A DNA stretch of 64,000 nt from Microbacterium lacticum (lineage in GTDB: Bacteria; Actinomycetota; Actinomycetes; Actinomycetales; Microbacteriaceae): NCBI RefSeq assembly GCF_006716815.1, contig NZ_VFPS01000003.1:372001-436000 (forward strand), in the 5' to 3' direction. A model generated the notes under the pieces. That model searched no databases. It was not told the origin of the DNA and saw only the letters and a program-made list of their open reading frames with translations. This document shows positions 26,714 through 35,146 of the stretch, one piece after another. Both the position numbers and the translations under genes were made by a program. Numbering within the stretch: position 1 is the first letter of the stretch; every line of letters begins with the position of its first letter.

Positions 26714-27036
26714 ATGGTGCAGATCATCGAGACCATCGACGTCGACGTGCCCGCCGAGGTCGCCTACAACCAGTGGACGCAGTTCGAGAGCTTCCCGCAC
26801 TTCCTCGACGAGGTCGAGTCGATCACCCAGATCGACGACACCCACAACCGCTGGAAGGTGCGCATCGGGGGCGTCGAGCGCGACTTCAAAGCCGAGATCA
26901 CCGAGCAGCACCCCGACGAGCGCGTCGCCTGGAGGAGCACCGGCGGCGACACCGATCACGCAGGTGTCGTGACGTTCCACCGCCTCAGCGACGCGTCCAC
27001 GCGGGTCGCCGTCCAGCTCGAATGGCAGCCGGAGGG
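26714..27036 (+). pseudogene. SRPBCC (polyketide cyclase/dehydrase-like) protein, 3' truncated
   Basis: ATG at 26714 follows AGAAGGAGCGCACT. The protein reads MVQIIETIDVDVPAEVAYNQ, FESFPHFLDEVESITQIDDT, HAGVVTFHRLSDASTRVAVQ and LEWQPEG, the start of an SRPBCC family lipid-binding-like fold (usual length about 145-160). After LEWQPEG the DNA becomes the middle of an MFS transporter in another frame. The 26510-26713 gap upstream carries likely promoter sequences for this and the divergent binding-protein gene. Confidence 0.8.
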
Positions 27037-28032
27037 ATGCTCGGCATCATCTCCATCGTCGCGATCATCGCGTTCGTCGTCGTCGAGTTCTTCGTCGCCG
27101 AGCCGATCGTGCCGATGTCGCTGTTCGCCAACCGCACGTTCACGCTGTCGGTCATCGCCTCGATCGCGGTCGGCGTCTCGATGTTCGTGACCTCGGTGTT
27201 CCTCGCCCAGTACTTCCAGCTCGCGCGCGGCGCGACACCGACCGAGTCGGGCCTCATGACCATCCCGATGATCATCGGCCAGATGGGCGCCTCGATCGTG
27301 ATCGGCCAGCTCGTCAGCCGGTTCGGCAAGTGGAAGGGCTGGATGCTGCTCGGCTCCGTCCTCACCCTCGTGGGCGTGGCCCTCATGTCGACGCTCCGCT
27401 ACGACACGTCGTTCTCGCTCGTCGCGGTCTACATGTTCGTCCTCGGCGCGGGCCTCGGCATGGTGATGCAGAACCTCACCCTCATCGTGCAGAACGACAC
27501 GTCGCCCACTCAGCTGGGCGCGGCCTCGTCGAACGTGAACTTCTTCCGCACGATCGCCGGCACCATCGCCGTGACGATCATGGGGTCGATGCTCGCGACC
27601 AAGGTCACCGACTACATGATGGGTGGCCTCACCGGCTTCACCCCGACGAACGAGGCCGAGGTCAGCGCGCTGAAGGCCCTCGGCTCGGGTGACGTGCCCA
27701 AGGTCTCGGCGCTGCCCGACTCGATCCGCGCCATCATCGAGAGCGCCTACGGGCACGGCATCGCCGACGTCTTCGTCATCGCGATCCCGCTCGCCGTGAT
27801 CGCGATCATCGCGATCGCCTTCCTGAAGAACAAGCCGCTGTCGACCAAGACAGCCGCCGAAGAGCTGCGCGACCAGGCCGAAGAGTCGGCCATCGGCGTC
27901 GCCGAGGCCGAGGTCGGCGCATCCACAGCCACCGGCACGGTGCGGCTGCTCGCCGCCGCCGAGGGCGACGGCGTGACATCCACGGGCAGCGTCGCGGTGC
28001 TCACGGATGACGAGCCGGGGCGCCGGAGCTGA
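27037..28032 (+). pseudogene. MFS multidrug exporter, 5' truncated
   Basis: Only the C-terminal half of a DHA2 exporter is present: GMLGIISIVAIIAFVVVEFF, FVTSVFLAQYFQLARGATPT, LGMVMQNLTLIVQNDTSPTQ and FFRTIAGTIAVTIMGSMLAT, with about six membrane segments and an acidic tail ending TDDEPGRRS. The N-terminal half with motifs A and C is absent and replaced by the SRPBCC fragment. The following MarR gene starts 1 nt after its stop, so the original unit was an exporter-MarR operon. Confidence 0.85.
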
Positions 28033-28033
28033 C

Positions 28034-28507
28034 ATGACCACGGCAACCGGGGCACTGGCCGAGGCCGAGACGACCGAGCATGAATCGGACGACTCGCTCG
28101 CGGAGTTCCAGTGGCGGCTGAGCGTCGCGTTCAGCCGCGCCCGGCTGCTGTGGAAGGAGTCGGCGGCGCGCATCCACCCCGACCTGCAGCCCTCCGGATA
28201 CAAGCTGCTCGGGTTCGTCGCCCGCGCCGGTGAGGCCAACGCGCACCACCTGGCCGAGGCGTTCGAGATGGACAAGTCGGTGGTCAGCCGTCAGGTGCGC
28301 GCCCTCGAAGAGCTGGGCCTCGTCGTCTCGCGCCCCGACGCGGACGACGGGCGCCAGCGCGTCCTCGCCGCCACCCCCGCCGCCCACGAGGCCCTCGAAG
28401 CGCTGCGCGCCGACCACCTCGCGCGCATGCGCGCGGTGCTGGCGGGCCTCACGCCCGACGAGCTCGCTGCGGCCGGCAAGGTGATCCGCTGCCTCTCCGA
28501 GCTGTGA
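28034..28507 (+). CDS. MarR family transcriptional regulator
   Basis: 157 residues: dimerisation helices at both ends and a winged helix in the middle (AHHLAEAFEMDKSVVSRQVR, ALEELGLVVSRPDADDGRQR with the D-x-R wing). It starts immediately after the truncated exporter and probably controlled it. ATG at 28034; no separate promoter seen, so its own expression is uncertain after loss of the operon's 5' end. Confidence 0.88.
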   Translation: MTTATGALAEAETTEHESDDSLAEFQWRLSVAFSRARLLWKESAARIHPDLQPSGYKLLGFVARAGEANAHHLAEAFEMDKSVVSRQVRALEELGLVVSRPDADDGRQRVLAATPAAHEALEALRADHLARMRAVLAGLTPDELAAAGKVIRCLSEL

Positions 28508-28577
28508 GCGCGGGATGCTCTGAGCTTTGGGTTCAGACCAATGGACACTGACCCCTGGGCGCTGACCGCTTTCGCCG

Positions 28578-28583
28578 TACACT
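28578..28583 (+). promoter_or_regulatory. -10 box (TACACT) for a leaderless start
   Basis: TACACT precedes the ATG at 28591 by 7 nt with no ribosome binding site between, a leaderless layout. Confidence 0.55.
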
Positions 28584-28590
28584 GGCGAAC

Positions 28591-29118
28591 ATGACCGCGA
28601 CCACGGCAGAGCCGGCCTCGGCAGACGCGGTGGCTTCGGCCGGCACGGCCGAAGCCACCGCCGCCGCGCCGAACACGCCCGACGCGGCCGCCCAGGCACG
28701 CGAGGGCGCGATCCTCCGGCTCGAGCAGGAGCTCGGCGGCGTCATCGGGCGCATCCGCGCGAGCTGGCGCGACGCGGCGGCGGAGGTGCACCCTGACCTG
28801 CAGCCCCTCGGCTACCAGGTGCTCGTCGCGATCGCCGGCGGCAAGGCGACCTCGGCGACCGCGATCGTCGAGCGGCTGCAGTCGGACAAGTCCGCGGTGA
28901 GCCGTCAGGTGCGGCACCTCGAAGACCTCGGCCTCGTCGAGAGCCGTCCCGACGCCGACGACCGGCGGGCGCGCGTCCTCGCGGCGACCCACGTCGCCCG
29001 CGAGCGCCTCGCCGCCGCGCGGCGGAGATACCAGCACCGAATGAGCGACCGGCTCAGCCAGTGGAGCGTCGACGACCTCGGTCGCGCCTCCGACGTGCTG
29101 CGTGATCTCGCCCGCTGA
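28591..29118 (+). CDS. MarR family transcriptional regulator, second
   Basis: 175 residues, with an Ala/Thr-rich N-terminus of about 40 residues before the dimer helix. Winged helix: TSATAIVERLQSDKSAVSRQ, VRHLEDLGLVESRPDADDRR. It resembles the preceding MarR gene (shared WR(D/E)-A/S-A and SVVSRQVR-type helices), suggesting an old duplication. The transporter at 29134 follows after 15 nt and is probably its target. Confidence 0.9.
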   Translation: MTATTAEPASADAVASAGTAEATAAAPNTPDAAAQAREGAILRLEQELGGVIGRIRASWRDAAAEVHPDLQPLGYQVLVAIAGGKATSATAIVERLQSDKSAVSRQVRHLEDLGLVESRPDADDRRARVLAATHVARERLAAARRRYQHRMSDRLSQWSVDDLGRASDVLRDLAR

Positions 29119-29133
29119 CCGGGCGGCTGATCC

Positions 29134-30726
29134 ATGGAACCCGCGACCTGGACCTTCGTGATCCTCGGGGTCGCGGTCGTCGCGTTCGTCAGCGGGCGCG
29201 TGCCGCTCGCGGTCGTGTCGCTGGGCGTCGCGCTGGCCCTCTGGGCGACGGGCGTGCTCACGCTGAACCAGGCACTCGCCGGCTTCGGCGACCCGACCGT
29301 GCTCTTCATCGCGAGTCTGTTCGTCGTGAGCGAGTCGTTGGATGCCACGGGAGTGACCGCCTGGCTCGGTCAGCAGGTCGTCACGAGAGCAGGGCGGGGG
29401 CGTGTGCGCCTCACCGTCGTGATCGGCGCGATGGCCGCGGTGCTCGCCGCCTTCATCTCGATCAACGGCGCCGTCGCGGCGCTCCTCCCGGTCGTCGTCG
29501 TGGTAGCGGTGCGGGCGGGCATCGTGCCATCGAAGCTCCTCATCCCGCTCGCGTTCGCCGCGAGCGCGGGGTCGCTGCTGACCCTCGCCGGCACCCCGGT
29601 CAACATCGTCGTCTCCGAGGCGGCGGCCGCCGCGGGCGGCCGCGAGTTCGGCTACTTCGAGTTCGCGCTCGTCGGCGTTCCCCTCGTCGTGCTCACGATC
29701 GCCGTCGTCGCCCTCGGCGGGGAGCGGCTGCTGCCGGCGCGCTCGCCCGAGCACTTCGGCGACGTGCCCGACCCGCGCGAGCACGCGCAGACGCTTCGCG
29801 AGAGCTACGACGTCGACCTCGACACCGGCGCCGCGTTCAGCGCGACCGACGGTGTCGTCGAGGTGCTCGTCGCGCCGCGCTCGCGTCTCATCGGCCGCAC
29901 GGTCTCGGCGGGCATGACCACGCGCGACGAGAATCTCGTGATCCTGGCCGTCCGCCGCGGCGACGACGAGGGTCCGAATGCATCCCGCGGCACCGGGGTG
30001 ACGGGGTCGCTCGTGCTGCAGGCGGGGGACGCCGTGCTCGTGCGGGGGCCGTGGGCGGCGCTCACCCGCTACGTCACCTCGCCCGACGTCATCGCCGTCA
30101 CCCCGCTGCACTCGCTGCAGCGGGCCGTGCCGCTCGGTCGCGGCGCCAAGCGGGCGCTCGTGATCCTCGGCCTCATGGTGGTGCTCCTGGCCGCGGGGCT
30201 CGTGCCGCCCGCGGTCGCGGGCCTCCTCGCCGCAGGCGCGATCGTGCTCACCGGGGTGCTCACGATCCCGCAGACCTACCGCGCGATCTCGTGGACGACG
30301 ATCATCCTCATCGCCGGCATGGTGCCGCTGTCGGCGGCCTTCATCTCCACCGGCGCCGCCGGCCACGTCGCCGATGCGGTGCTCGGAGTCATCGGGTCGA
30401 ACTCGCCGCAGCTCGCCCTGCTCGTGCTGTGCGTGCTGACGATGGTGCTCGGCCAGTTCATCTCCAACGTCGCCACGGTGCTGATCGTCACCCCGATCGC
30501 CGTCGCGATCGCCCACAGCCTCGACCTCAGCGTCCTGCCGTTCATGATGGCGCTGACCGTCGCGGGGGCTGCGGCCTTCCTCACTCCCGTCGCCACTCCG
30601 GCAAACCTCATGGTGCTGCAGCCGGGCGGCTACCGGTTCGGCGACTACTGGCGCCTCGGCGTGCCGCTGATGATCGGCTACCTCATCGTCGCCGTGCTCT
30701 ACGTGCCCGTCGTCTGGCCGTTCTGA
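29134..30726 (+). CDS. SLC13/ArsB-like permease with a TrkA-C domain
   Basis: 530 residues, about 11-12 membrane segments in two halves. The repeated re-entrant motifs of the ion-transporter superfamily are seen as FISINGAVAALLPVVVVVAV...SLLTLAGTPVNIVVSE and GQFISNVATVLIVTPIAVAI...TPVATPANLMVLQPGGY. Between the halves lies one TrkA-C (RCK_C) domain (VEVLVAPRSRLIGRTVSAGM ... GDAVLVRGPW), a typical cytoplasmic ligand-sensing insert. It likely carries an anion or dicarboxylate with Na+ or H+; the substrate is not deducible. Likely co-transcribed with and controlled by the MarR gene just upstream. Confidence 0.88.
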   Translation: MEPATWTFVILGVAVVAFVSGRVPLAVVSLGVALALWATGVLTLNQALAGFGDPTVLFIASLFVVSESLDATGVTAWLGQQVVTRAGRGRVRLTVVIGAMAAVLAAFISINGAVAALLPVVVVVAVRAGIVPSKLLIPLAFAASAGSLLTLAGTPVNIVVSEAAAAAGGREFGYFEFALVGVPLVVLTIAVVALGGERLLPARSPEHFGDVPDPREHAQTLRESYDVDLDTGAAFSATDGVVEVLVAPRSRLIGRTVSAGMTTRDENLVILAVRRGDDEGPNASRGTGVTGSLVLQAGDAVLVRGPWAALTRYVTSPDVIAVTPLHSLQRAVPLGRGAKRALVILGLMVVLLAAGLVPPAVAGLLAAGAIVLTGVLTIPQTYRAISWTTIILIAGMVPLSAAFISTGAAGHVADAVLGVIGSNSPQLALLVLCVLTMVLGQFISNVATVLIVTPIAVAIAHSLDLSVLPFMMALTVAGAAAFLTPVATPANLMVLQPGGYRFGDYWRLGVPLMIGYLIVAVLYVPVVWPF

Positions 30727-30742
30727 CGCCCCGAACCGCCGG

Positions 30743-30970
30743 TCACGAGTCGTCGTCCCCCGACGGGTCGGGCTCCCAGCGCAGCACGTCGCCGGGCTGG
30801 CATTCGAGCACGCGGCAGATCGCGTCGAGCGTCGAGAAGCGAACGGCCTTCGCGCGCCCGTTCTTCAGCACCGCCACGTTGGCCGGGGTGATCCCGATCG
30901 CGTCGGCGAACTCTCCCACGCTCATCCGGCGCTGCGCGAGCAGCACGTCGATCTCGATCCGGATCGCCAT
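30743..30970 (-). CDS. small XRE-family regulator
   Basis: 75 residues, MAIRIEIDVLLAQRRMSVGE FADAIGITPANVAVLKNGRA: a single helix-turn-helix of the short Cro/CI type (YozG-like), ending in an acidic tail. ATG at 30970 overlaps the stop of the upstream DUF2975 gene (ATGA). DUF2975-XRE pairs are common two-gene units in Gram-positives. The regulator is intact although its membrane partner is broken. Confidence 0.88.
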   Translation of the reverse strand: MAIRIEIDVLLAQRRMSVGEFADAIGITPANVAVLKNGRAKAVRFSTLDAICRVLECQPGDVLRWEPDPSGDDDS

Positions 30971-31193
30971 CACACGACCTCGTCGAGCTCACCGCGCAGC
31001 TCGGTCGCCTGGTGCAGCAGCCGTCGCATGATGCCGACCACAAGGGCCGCCCCCGCGCCGAAGATCACGCCCACAATGATCGGATAGAACAGACCCGGGG
31101 CCGTCGCGCCGGCGCCTCGAAGAACAGCACCACCAGGAAGGCCAGCACGACCAGCACGCGGACAGCGACGACGGACCATTTCGACACGGGCAC
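30970..31193 (-). pseudogene. DUF2975 membrane protein, internal deletion
   Basis: The N-terminal part (VPVSKWSVVAVRVLVVLAFL, GTG 31193) gives the first membrane span. The C-terminal part (PGLFYPIIVGVIFGAGAALV, then LLHQATELRGELDEVV) matches the end of DUF2975 proteins. The middle, about 80 residues including two spans, is missing and the two ends are in different frames around 31105-31115. The gene therefore cannot make a normal product. Confidence 0.7.
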
Positions 31194-31217
31194 CCCTGTC
31201 GTTCAACGACGGATATC

Positions 31218-31232
31218 TATCGAGAAACGATA
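31218..31232. promoter_or_regulatory. palindromic operator candidate upstream of the DUF2975-XRE pair
   Basis: TATCGAGAAACGATA: perfect TATCG/CGATA arms around five bases, about 25 nt upstream of the GTG at 31193. A place where the small XRE regulator could bind its own promoter; inference only. Confidence 0.45.
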
Positions 31233-31262
31233 GGACCACCGCGCTGCGCGGTCAAGAGACGA

Positions 31263-32759
31263 TCAGTCGGCGAGCCCCCAGAGCTGCAGCGGATGGGTGA
31301 GGCGCCACCAGGCATCCGGTTCGGGGATGTCGTCGGTGAGGCGCAGACCCGCGCTCGCGGAGCCGAGCGGGCCCTTCATGCTGATCGTGCCGACCGACGC
31401 TCCCGCGGTGCGCGCGTCACCGAGGTCGATGTCGGATGCCACCGGAGCGCTCGCGCCGTTCCAGAGGAGCAGCGACGCATCCGCGTCGGTGAGGATGCTC
31501 GCCGTCGCCCCCCACGCCGTCGACACCGTGGCGGCGAGGGTGCCGGCGGGGAGCACTCGCGGCTGGGATGCCTCGGCGCCCACCTCGGTGAGCAGGCGCG
31601 CTGTCTCGGCGTCGCGCGCCTCGTCGGTCGGCTGGGTCAGCGTCACGGCGTAGGCACGCACGGTCGCGTCGCCGACGATCTGCTCGCGGGCGGCGAGCAG
31701 GTTGTAGCCGATGTCGAGGCTGCCCGTCTTGATGCCGACGACGGCGGGGTCGCTCAGCAGGTCGTTCGTATTCACGACCTCGCCGGCGCCGGGCAGCGTC
31801 ACGACGGGTGTGCGCACGATCTCGGCGACGACCGGGTCGGCCAGTGCGTAGCGGGCGAGTGTGATGAGCGAGGCGGGATCGGCGGCGTTCTCGGGGTCGA
31901 TGCCCGTCGGCTCGACCACGGTGATGCCGCTCAGGCCGTGCCGCTCGAGCCATTCCGCCGCCGCGCGCGCGAACACGGAGTCGCTCGGCCAGATCGTGCT
32001 CGCGAGACGGTCGGTGTAGTTGCCGGCCGAGCCGATCAGGATGCCCTGCAGCATCTGATATTCCGTCAGCGTGCCGTCGACCGGCACGTCGAGCGCCGAC
32101 TCGTCGGCATAGAGGTAGTCGTAGTACTCGTCGTGGTCGCTCTCGGTGAAGGCGTACTCGGGGCCGCTCTCGCCGGGGGCGAGCGGCAGCTCCTCGAGGA
32201 TCATCAGCGACGTGACGAGCTTCGTGATGCTCGCCATCGGCGCGCGGTCGCCGGTCGACGCGGCCGCGCCGTCGAAGCCCGCGACACCGACCGCCGCGGA
32301 GCCTTCGGCCGGCCACGTCACCGCGGTCGCCGGGGAGGTGAGATCGGCGACGGCGACCTTGTCGACGACGGGCGCGACCGCATAGAGCGGCCAGAGCAGC
32401 GTCGCCGCCGCGTACGCGCCGACCAGGGCGAGGGCGCCGAGGAACGGCAGCACGACGCCCGGCCGCAGCGGCGAGCGGCGCGGCCGGCGGGCGAGCAGGT
32501 CGACCGAGGCGACGGTGTAGGGGTTCGATGCCCCGGCGAGGTCTCGCCGCGCGCCCCGGGCGGTGACGTCGTCGTCGGCGAGCCAGCCGAGCGCGAGGCG
32601 GCCGGACGCCGGTGCGACGCGCGCCGAGGCATCCGTCAACGCCGTCGAGTCCGCGCCATCCCCTGCCGTGGGCGCCGCGCCCGCAGGCGCCGCGGCGCGG
32701 GCGGCACGCGCTTCGCGACGCGCGCGCCTCGACGACGGGGGCGCGTCTTCGATGGTCAC
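31263..32759 (-). CDS. D-alanyl-D-alanine carboxypeptidase-like protein (peptidase S11)
   Basis: 498 residues. A long Ala/Arg-rich cytoplasmic N-terminus (about 1-105) is followed by one membrane helix (VVLPFLGALALVGAYAAATLL, a signal anchor). The catalytic domain shows the active-site motifs SITK (PMASITKLVTSLM), S-x-N (LIGSAGNY) and KTG (VVGIKTGSLDIGYN). S11 enzymes trim the terminal D-Ala from peptidoglycan pentapeptides. The GTG start is supported by TAGTTT placed 6 nt upstream. Divergent from the thiamine transporter operon. Confidence 0.9.
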   Translation of the reverse strand: MTIEDAPPSSRRARREARAARAAAPAGAAPTAGDGADSTALTDASARVAPASGRLALGWLADDDVTARGARRDLAGASNPYTVASVDLLARRPRRSPLRPGVVLPFLGALALVGAYAAATLLWPLYAVAPVVDKVAVADLTSPATAVTWPAEGSAAVGVAGFDGAAASTGDRAPMASITKLVTSLMILEELPLAPGESGPEYAFTESDHDEYYDYLYADESALDVPVDGTLTEYQMLQGILIGSAGNYTDRLASTIWPSDSVFARAAAEWLERHGLSGITVVEPTGIDPENAADPASLITLARYALADPVVAEIVRTPVVTLPGAGEVVNTNDLLSDPAVVGIKTGSLDIGYNLLAAREQIVGDATVRAYAVTLTQPTDEARDAETARLLTEVGAEASQPRVLPAGTLAATVSTAWGATASILTDADASLLLWNGASAPVASDIDLGDARTAGASVGTISMKGPLGSASAGLRLTDDIPEPDAWWRLTHPLQLWGLAD

Positions 32760-32765
32760 CCGCTA

Positions 32766-32771
32766 AAACTA
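32766..32771 (-). promoter_or_regulatory. -10 box (TAGTTT) for a leaderless start
   Basis: On the minus strand TAGTTT, six bases (TAGCGG), then GTG 32759: leaderless spacing. Confidence 0.55.
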
Positions 32772-32783
32772 CCTGCTGATGGA

Positions 32784-32789
32784 TATACT
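32784..32789 (+). promoter_or_regulatory. -10 box (TATACT) of the ykoEDC operon
   Basis: TATACT stands about 12 nt before the first conserved base of the TPP riboswitch, so the aptamer would be transcribed from its beginning. Unlike most promoters here it drives a transcript with a leader. Confidence 0.6.
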
Positions 32790-32800
32790 CGACGTCACAA

Positions 32801-32886
32801 CCACGGGAGTCCGGTGAGCCGGGCTGAGAGGAAGCGATCCACGCTTCGACCGTCGAACCTGATCCGGATCATGCCGGCGCAGGGAG
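32801..32886 (+). ncRNA. TPP (thiamin pyrophosphate) riboswitch
   Basis: The conserved THI-box elements are all present in order: CGGGAGTCCGGTGAGCCGGG, CTGAGAG, ACCGTCGAACCTGATCCGGA and TCATGCCGGCGCAGGGAG. It ends 8 nt before the ATG at 32895, and its 3' part contains the GGAGG ribosome binding site, which points to translational control: TPP binding would hide the site and shut off thiamine uptake. Confidence 0.95.
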
Positions 32887-32894
32887 GAGAGAAC

Positions 32895-33548
32895 ATGCAC
32901 GCTTCGGCGTCTTCGTCCACCGTCACATCGTCGTCCGCGACGCCGCCTGGCGGATCGCCCACGTCGGGCCGCTTCCGCTGGCGCATCGTCGACATCGTCG
33001 TCGCCAGCGTGATCGCGGTCGCGTGCGCGCTCATCTTCCTCTTGTGGAACGTCGGCTATGAGGGCCCCGCGTCGGTGCTCAAGCCGCTGCTCCCCGGCCT
33101 GCAGGGTCTGCTCGCCGGTCCGTGGCTGATCGCCGGGGTGCTCGGCGGCCTCATCATCAGAAAGCCGGGTGCGGCGCTCTACACCGAGACGGTCGCCGCC
33201 GTCATCTCCGCCCTCGTCGGCAACGCGTGGGGCCCGCTGATGATCGCGTCGGGCCTCGTCCAGGGCCTCGGTGCCGAGATCGTCTTCCTGGTCTTCCTGT
33301 ATAAGGTGTGGACCCTTCCCGTCGCTCTCCTCGCCGGCGCGGCATCCGGCCTCGCCTGCGGCATCAACGACCGCATCCTCTGGTACCCCGGCGCCGACGT
33401 GCCGTTCACCGCCGTCTACATCACCTCCACGACGATCTCCGGAGCCGTCATCGCCGGTCTCGGCGGGTGGCTGCTCATGAAGGCACTGGCCTCCACCGGC
33501 GCGCTCAGCAGATTCGCGTCGGGACGCGAGGCCACCGCACGCGTGTGA
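32895..33548 (+). CDS. ykoE: thiamine/HMP ECF transporter substrate-binding component (YkoE type)
   Basis: 217 residues with five or six membrane segments (WRIVDIVVASVIAVACALIF; GPWLIAGVLGGLIIRKPGAA; LIASGLVQGLGAEIVFLVFL-like; ISGAVIAGLGGWLLMKALAS). It follows the TPP riboswitch directly and is coupled by a GTGA overlap to the ATPase gene. YkoE is the S component that binds thiamine or its pyrimidine precursor in the membrane. Neighbouring genes provide the energising module, so this is a dedicated thiamine-precursor importer. Confidence 0.92.
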   Translation: MHASASSSTVTSSSATPPGGSPTSGRFRWRIVDIVVASVIAVACALIFLLWNVGYEGPASVLKPLLPGLQGLLAGPWLIAGVLGGLIIRKPGAALYTETVAAVISALVGNAWGPLMIASGLVQGLGAEIVFLVFLYKVWTLPVALLAGAASGLACGINDRILWYPGADVPFTAVYITSTTISGAVIAGLGGWLLMKALASTGALSRFASGREATARV

Positions 33549-35146
33549 CCGCCGCCCAGACCGAGGGGACCCGGGGCACGGGCGATCCGGGCGCTGCCGG
33601 TGTGACCGGTGCCGGCGTGACCGCCCCCGCCGCCATCGAGGCGCGCGGGTGGGGCTGGCGGTATGCGACGCGTCAGGCGTGGGCGGTGCGGGATGCCTCG
33701 TTCCGCATCGCGCCGGGGGAGCGGGTGCTGCTGCTCGGCGCCTCGGGCGCGGGCAAGTCGACGCTGCTGCAGGGCATCGCGGGCATCCTCGGCGGCGCGG
33801 ACGAGGGCGAGCACGAGGGCGAGCTGCTCGTCGACGGGGCGCTCGCCGCATCGGTGCGCGGCCGGGCGGGCATGGTGCTGCAGGACCCCGACAGTCAGAC
33901 GATCCTCGCGCGGGTGGGCGACGACGTCGCCTTCGGGTGCGAGAACCTGGGCGTGCCGCGCGCCGACATCTGGCCGCGCGTGCACGCGGCGCTCGCCGCC
34001 GTCGGCCTCGACGTCCCGACCGACCGCCCCACGGCGAACCTGTCGGGAGGGCAGAAGCAGCGCCTCGCGCTCGCCGGGGTCGTCGCGATGCGACCCGGGG
34101 CGATCCTGCTCGACGAACCGACCGCGAACCTCGACCCCGAGGGCGTGCGCGAGGTGCGCGACGCCGTCGGGCGGGTGCTCGCCGAGACGGGTGCCACGCT
34201 TGTCGTGATCGAGCACCGCGTCGACGTGTGGCTGCCGCTCATCGATCGGGTGATCGTGCTCGGTGAGGCGGGCGTCATCGCCGACGGCGCGCCCGCCGAC
34301 GTGCTCGACGCGCAGGCGGCGGCGCTCGCCGAAGCCGGCGTCTGGCTGCCCCAGGCGGCGCTCCCGCTGCCGCCCCCGCCCGGGCCGCCGGGCGAGGTGC
34401 TGCTGTCGGCGCGGGAGCTCGTGGTCGGCCGCGAGCGCGGTGTCGCCGCCGCCGGACCGCTGAGCTTCGACGTGCGCGCCGGCGAGGTGCTCGGGATCGT
34501 GGGGCGCAACGGCGCGGGCAAGTCGACCCTCGCCCTGACCCTCGCGGGACTGCTCGCCCCGCTCGCGGGCGAGGTCGAGGCATCCGCCGCCCTCGCCGCG
34601 GGGGTGCGCGGGCGCTCCCACCGCGGGCCGCGTCGCCGCCCTGCGCCGCGCGCCGACGATCCGTTCGCCTGGAGCTCGAAAGACCTGCTGACCCGCATCG
34701 GCACGGTGTTCCAGGAGCCCGAGCATCAGCTACTCGCCCGCACGGTGCGTGGCGAGCTCGAGGTGGGGCCGAGGGCGCTCGGGGTGCCGGAAGACGAGAT
34801 CGCCGAACGGGTCGACGACCTGCTCGAGCGGCTGCGACTCGCGCCGCTCGCCACCGCCAACCCGTACACCCTCTCGGGCGGACAGAAGCGGCGCCTGACC
34901 GTCGGTGCCGTGCTCGCCACCCGCCCCCGCGTGCTGGTGCTCGACGAGCCGACGTTCGGGCAGGATGCCCGCACCTGGACCGAGCTCGTCGCGATGATCG
35001 CGGCGCTGCGCGACGGCGTCGACGACCGCGGTCCGCTCGCCGTGGTCGTCGTCACCCACGACGAGCAGGTGCTCGACGCGCTCCACGCGCGGCGGCTGCG
35101 CGTCGGTGCGGCCGCGCCGACCGGCGACGGCGGGCGGACTCCGTGA
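33545..35146 (+). CDS. ykoD: ECF transporter duplicated ATPase (YkoD type)
   Basis: 533 residues with two ABC ATPase domains in one chain. First domain: Walker A GASGAGKST, signature LSGGQKQRLALAG, Walker B AILLDEPTANLDPEG, His in VIEHRVD. Second domain: Walker A GRNGAGKST, LSGGQKRRLTVGA, VLVLDEPTFGQDA, VVTHDEQ. The two domains replace the usual EcfA/EcfA' pair. GTG start overlaps the ykoE stop, and the end overlaps the next gene by 4 bp. A basic insert ([20 protein letters not shown]) lies in domain two. Confidence 0.93.
   Translation: MTAAQTEGTRGTGDPGAAGVTGAGVTAPAAIEARGWGWRYATRQAWAVRDASFRIAPGERVLLLGASGAGKSTLLQGIAGILGGADEGEHEGELLVDGALAASVRGRAGMVLQDPDSQTILARVGDDVAFGCENLGVPRADIWPRVHAALAAVGLDVPTDRPTANLSGGQKQRLALAGVVAMRPGAILLDEPTANLDPEGVREVRDAVGRVLAETGATLVVIEHRVDVWLPLIDRVIVLGEAGVIADGAPADVLDAQAAALAEAGVWLPQAALPLPPPPGPPGEVLLSARELVVGRERGVAAAGPLSFDVRAGEVLGIVGRNGAGKSTLALTLAGLLAPLAGEVEASAALAAGVRGRSHRGPRRRPAPRADDPFAWSSKDLLTRIGTVFQEPEHQLLARTVRGELEVGPRALGVPEDEIAERVDDLLERLRLAPLATANPYTLSGGQKRRLTVGAVLATRPRVLVLDEPTFGQDARTWTELVAMIAALRDGVDDRGPLAVVVVTHDEQVLDALHARRLRVGAAAPTGDGGRTP

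Noticed and set aside
11700..27040. Second attachment site (direct repeat of the tRNA-Ser 3' end)
   Set aside because: No second copy of the T-arm/acceptor sequence was seen by eye in this stretch. The right border of the element was therefore not assigned.
30970..31193. Programmed frameshift in the DUF2975 gene
   Set aside because: There is no slippery sequence, and a large middle portion of the protein is missing, so a deletion is the simpler explanation.
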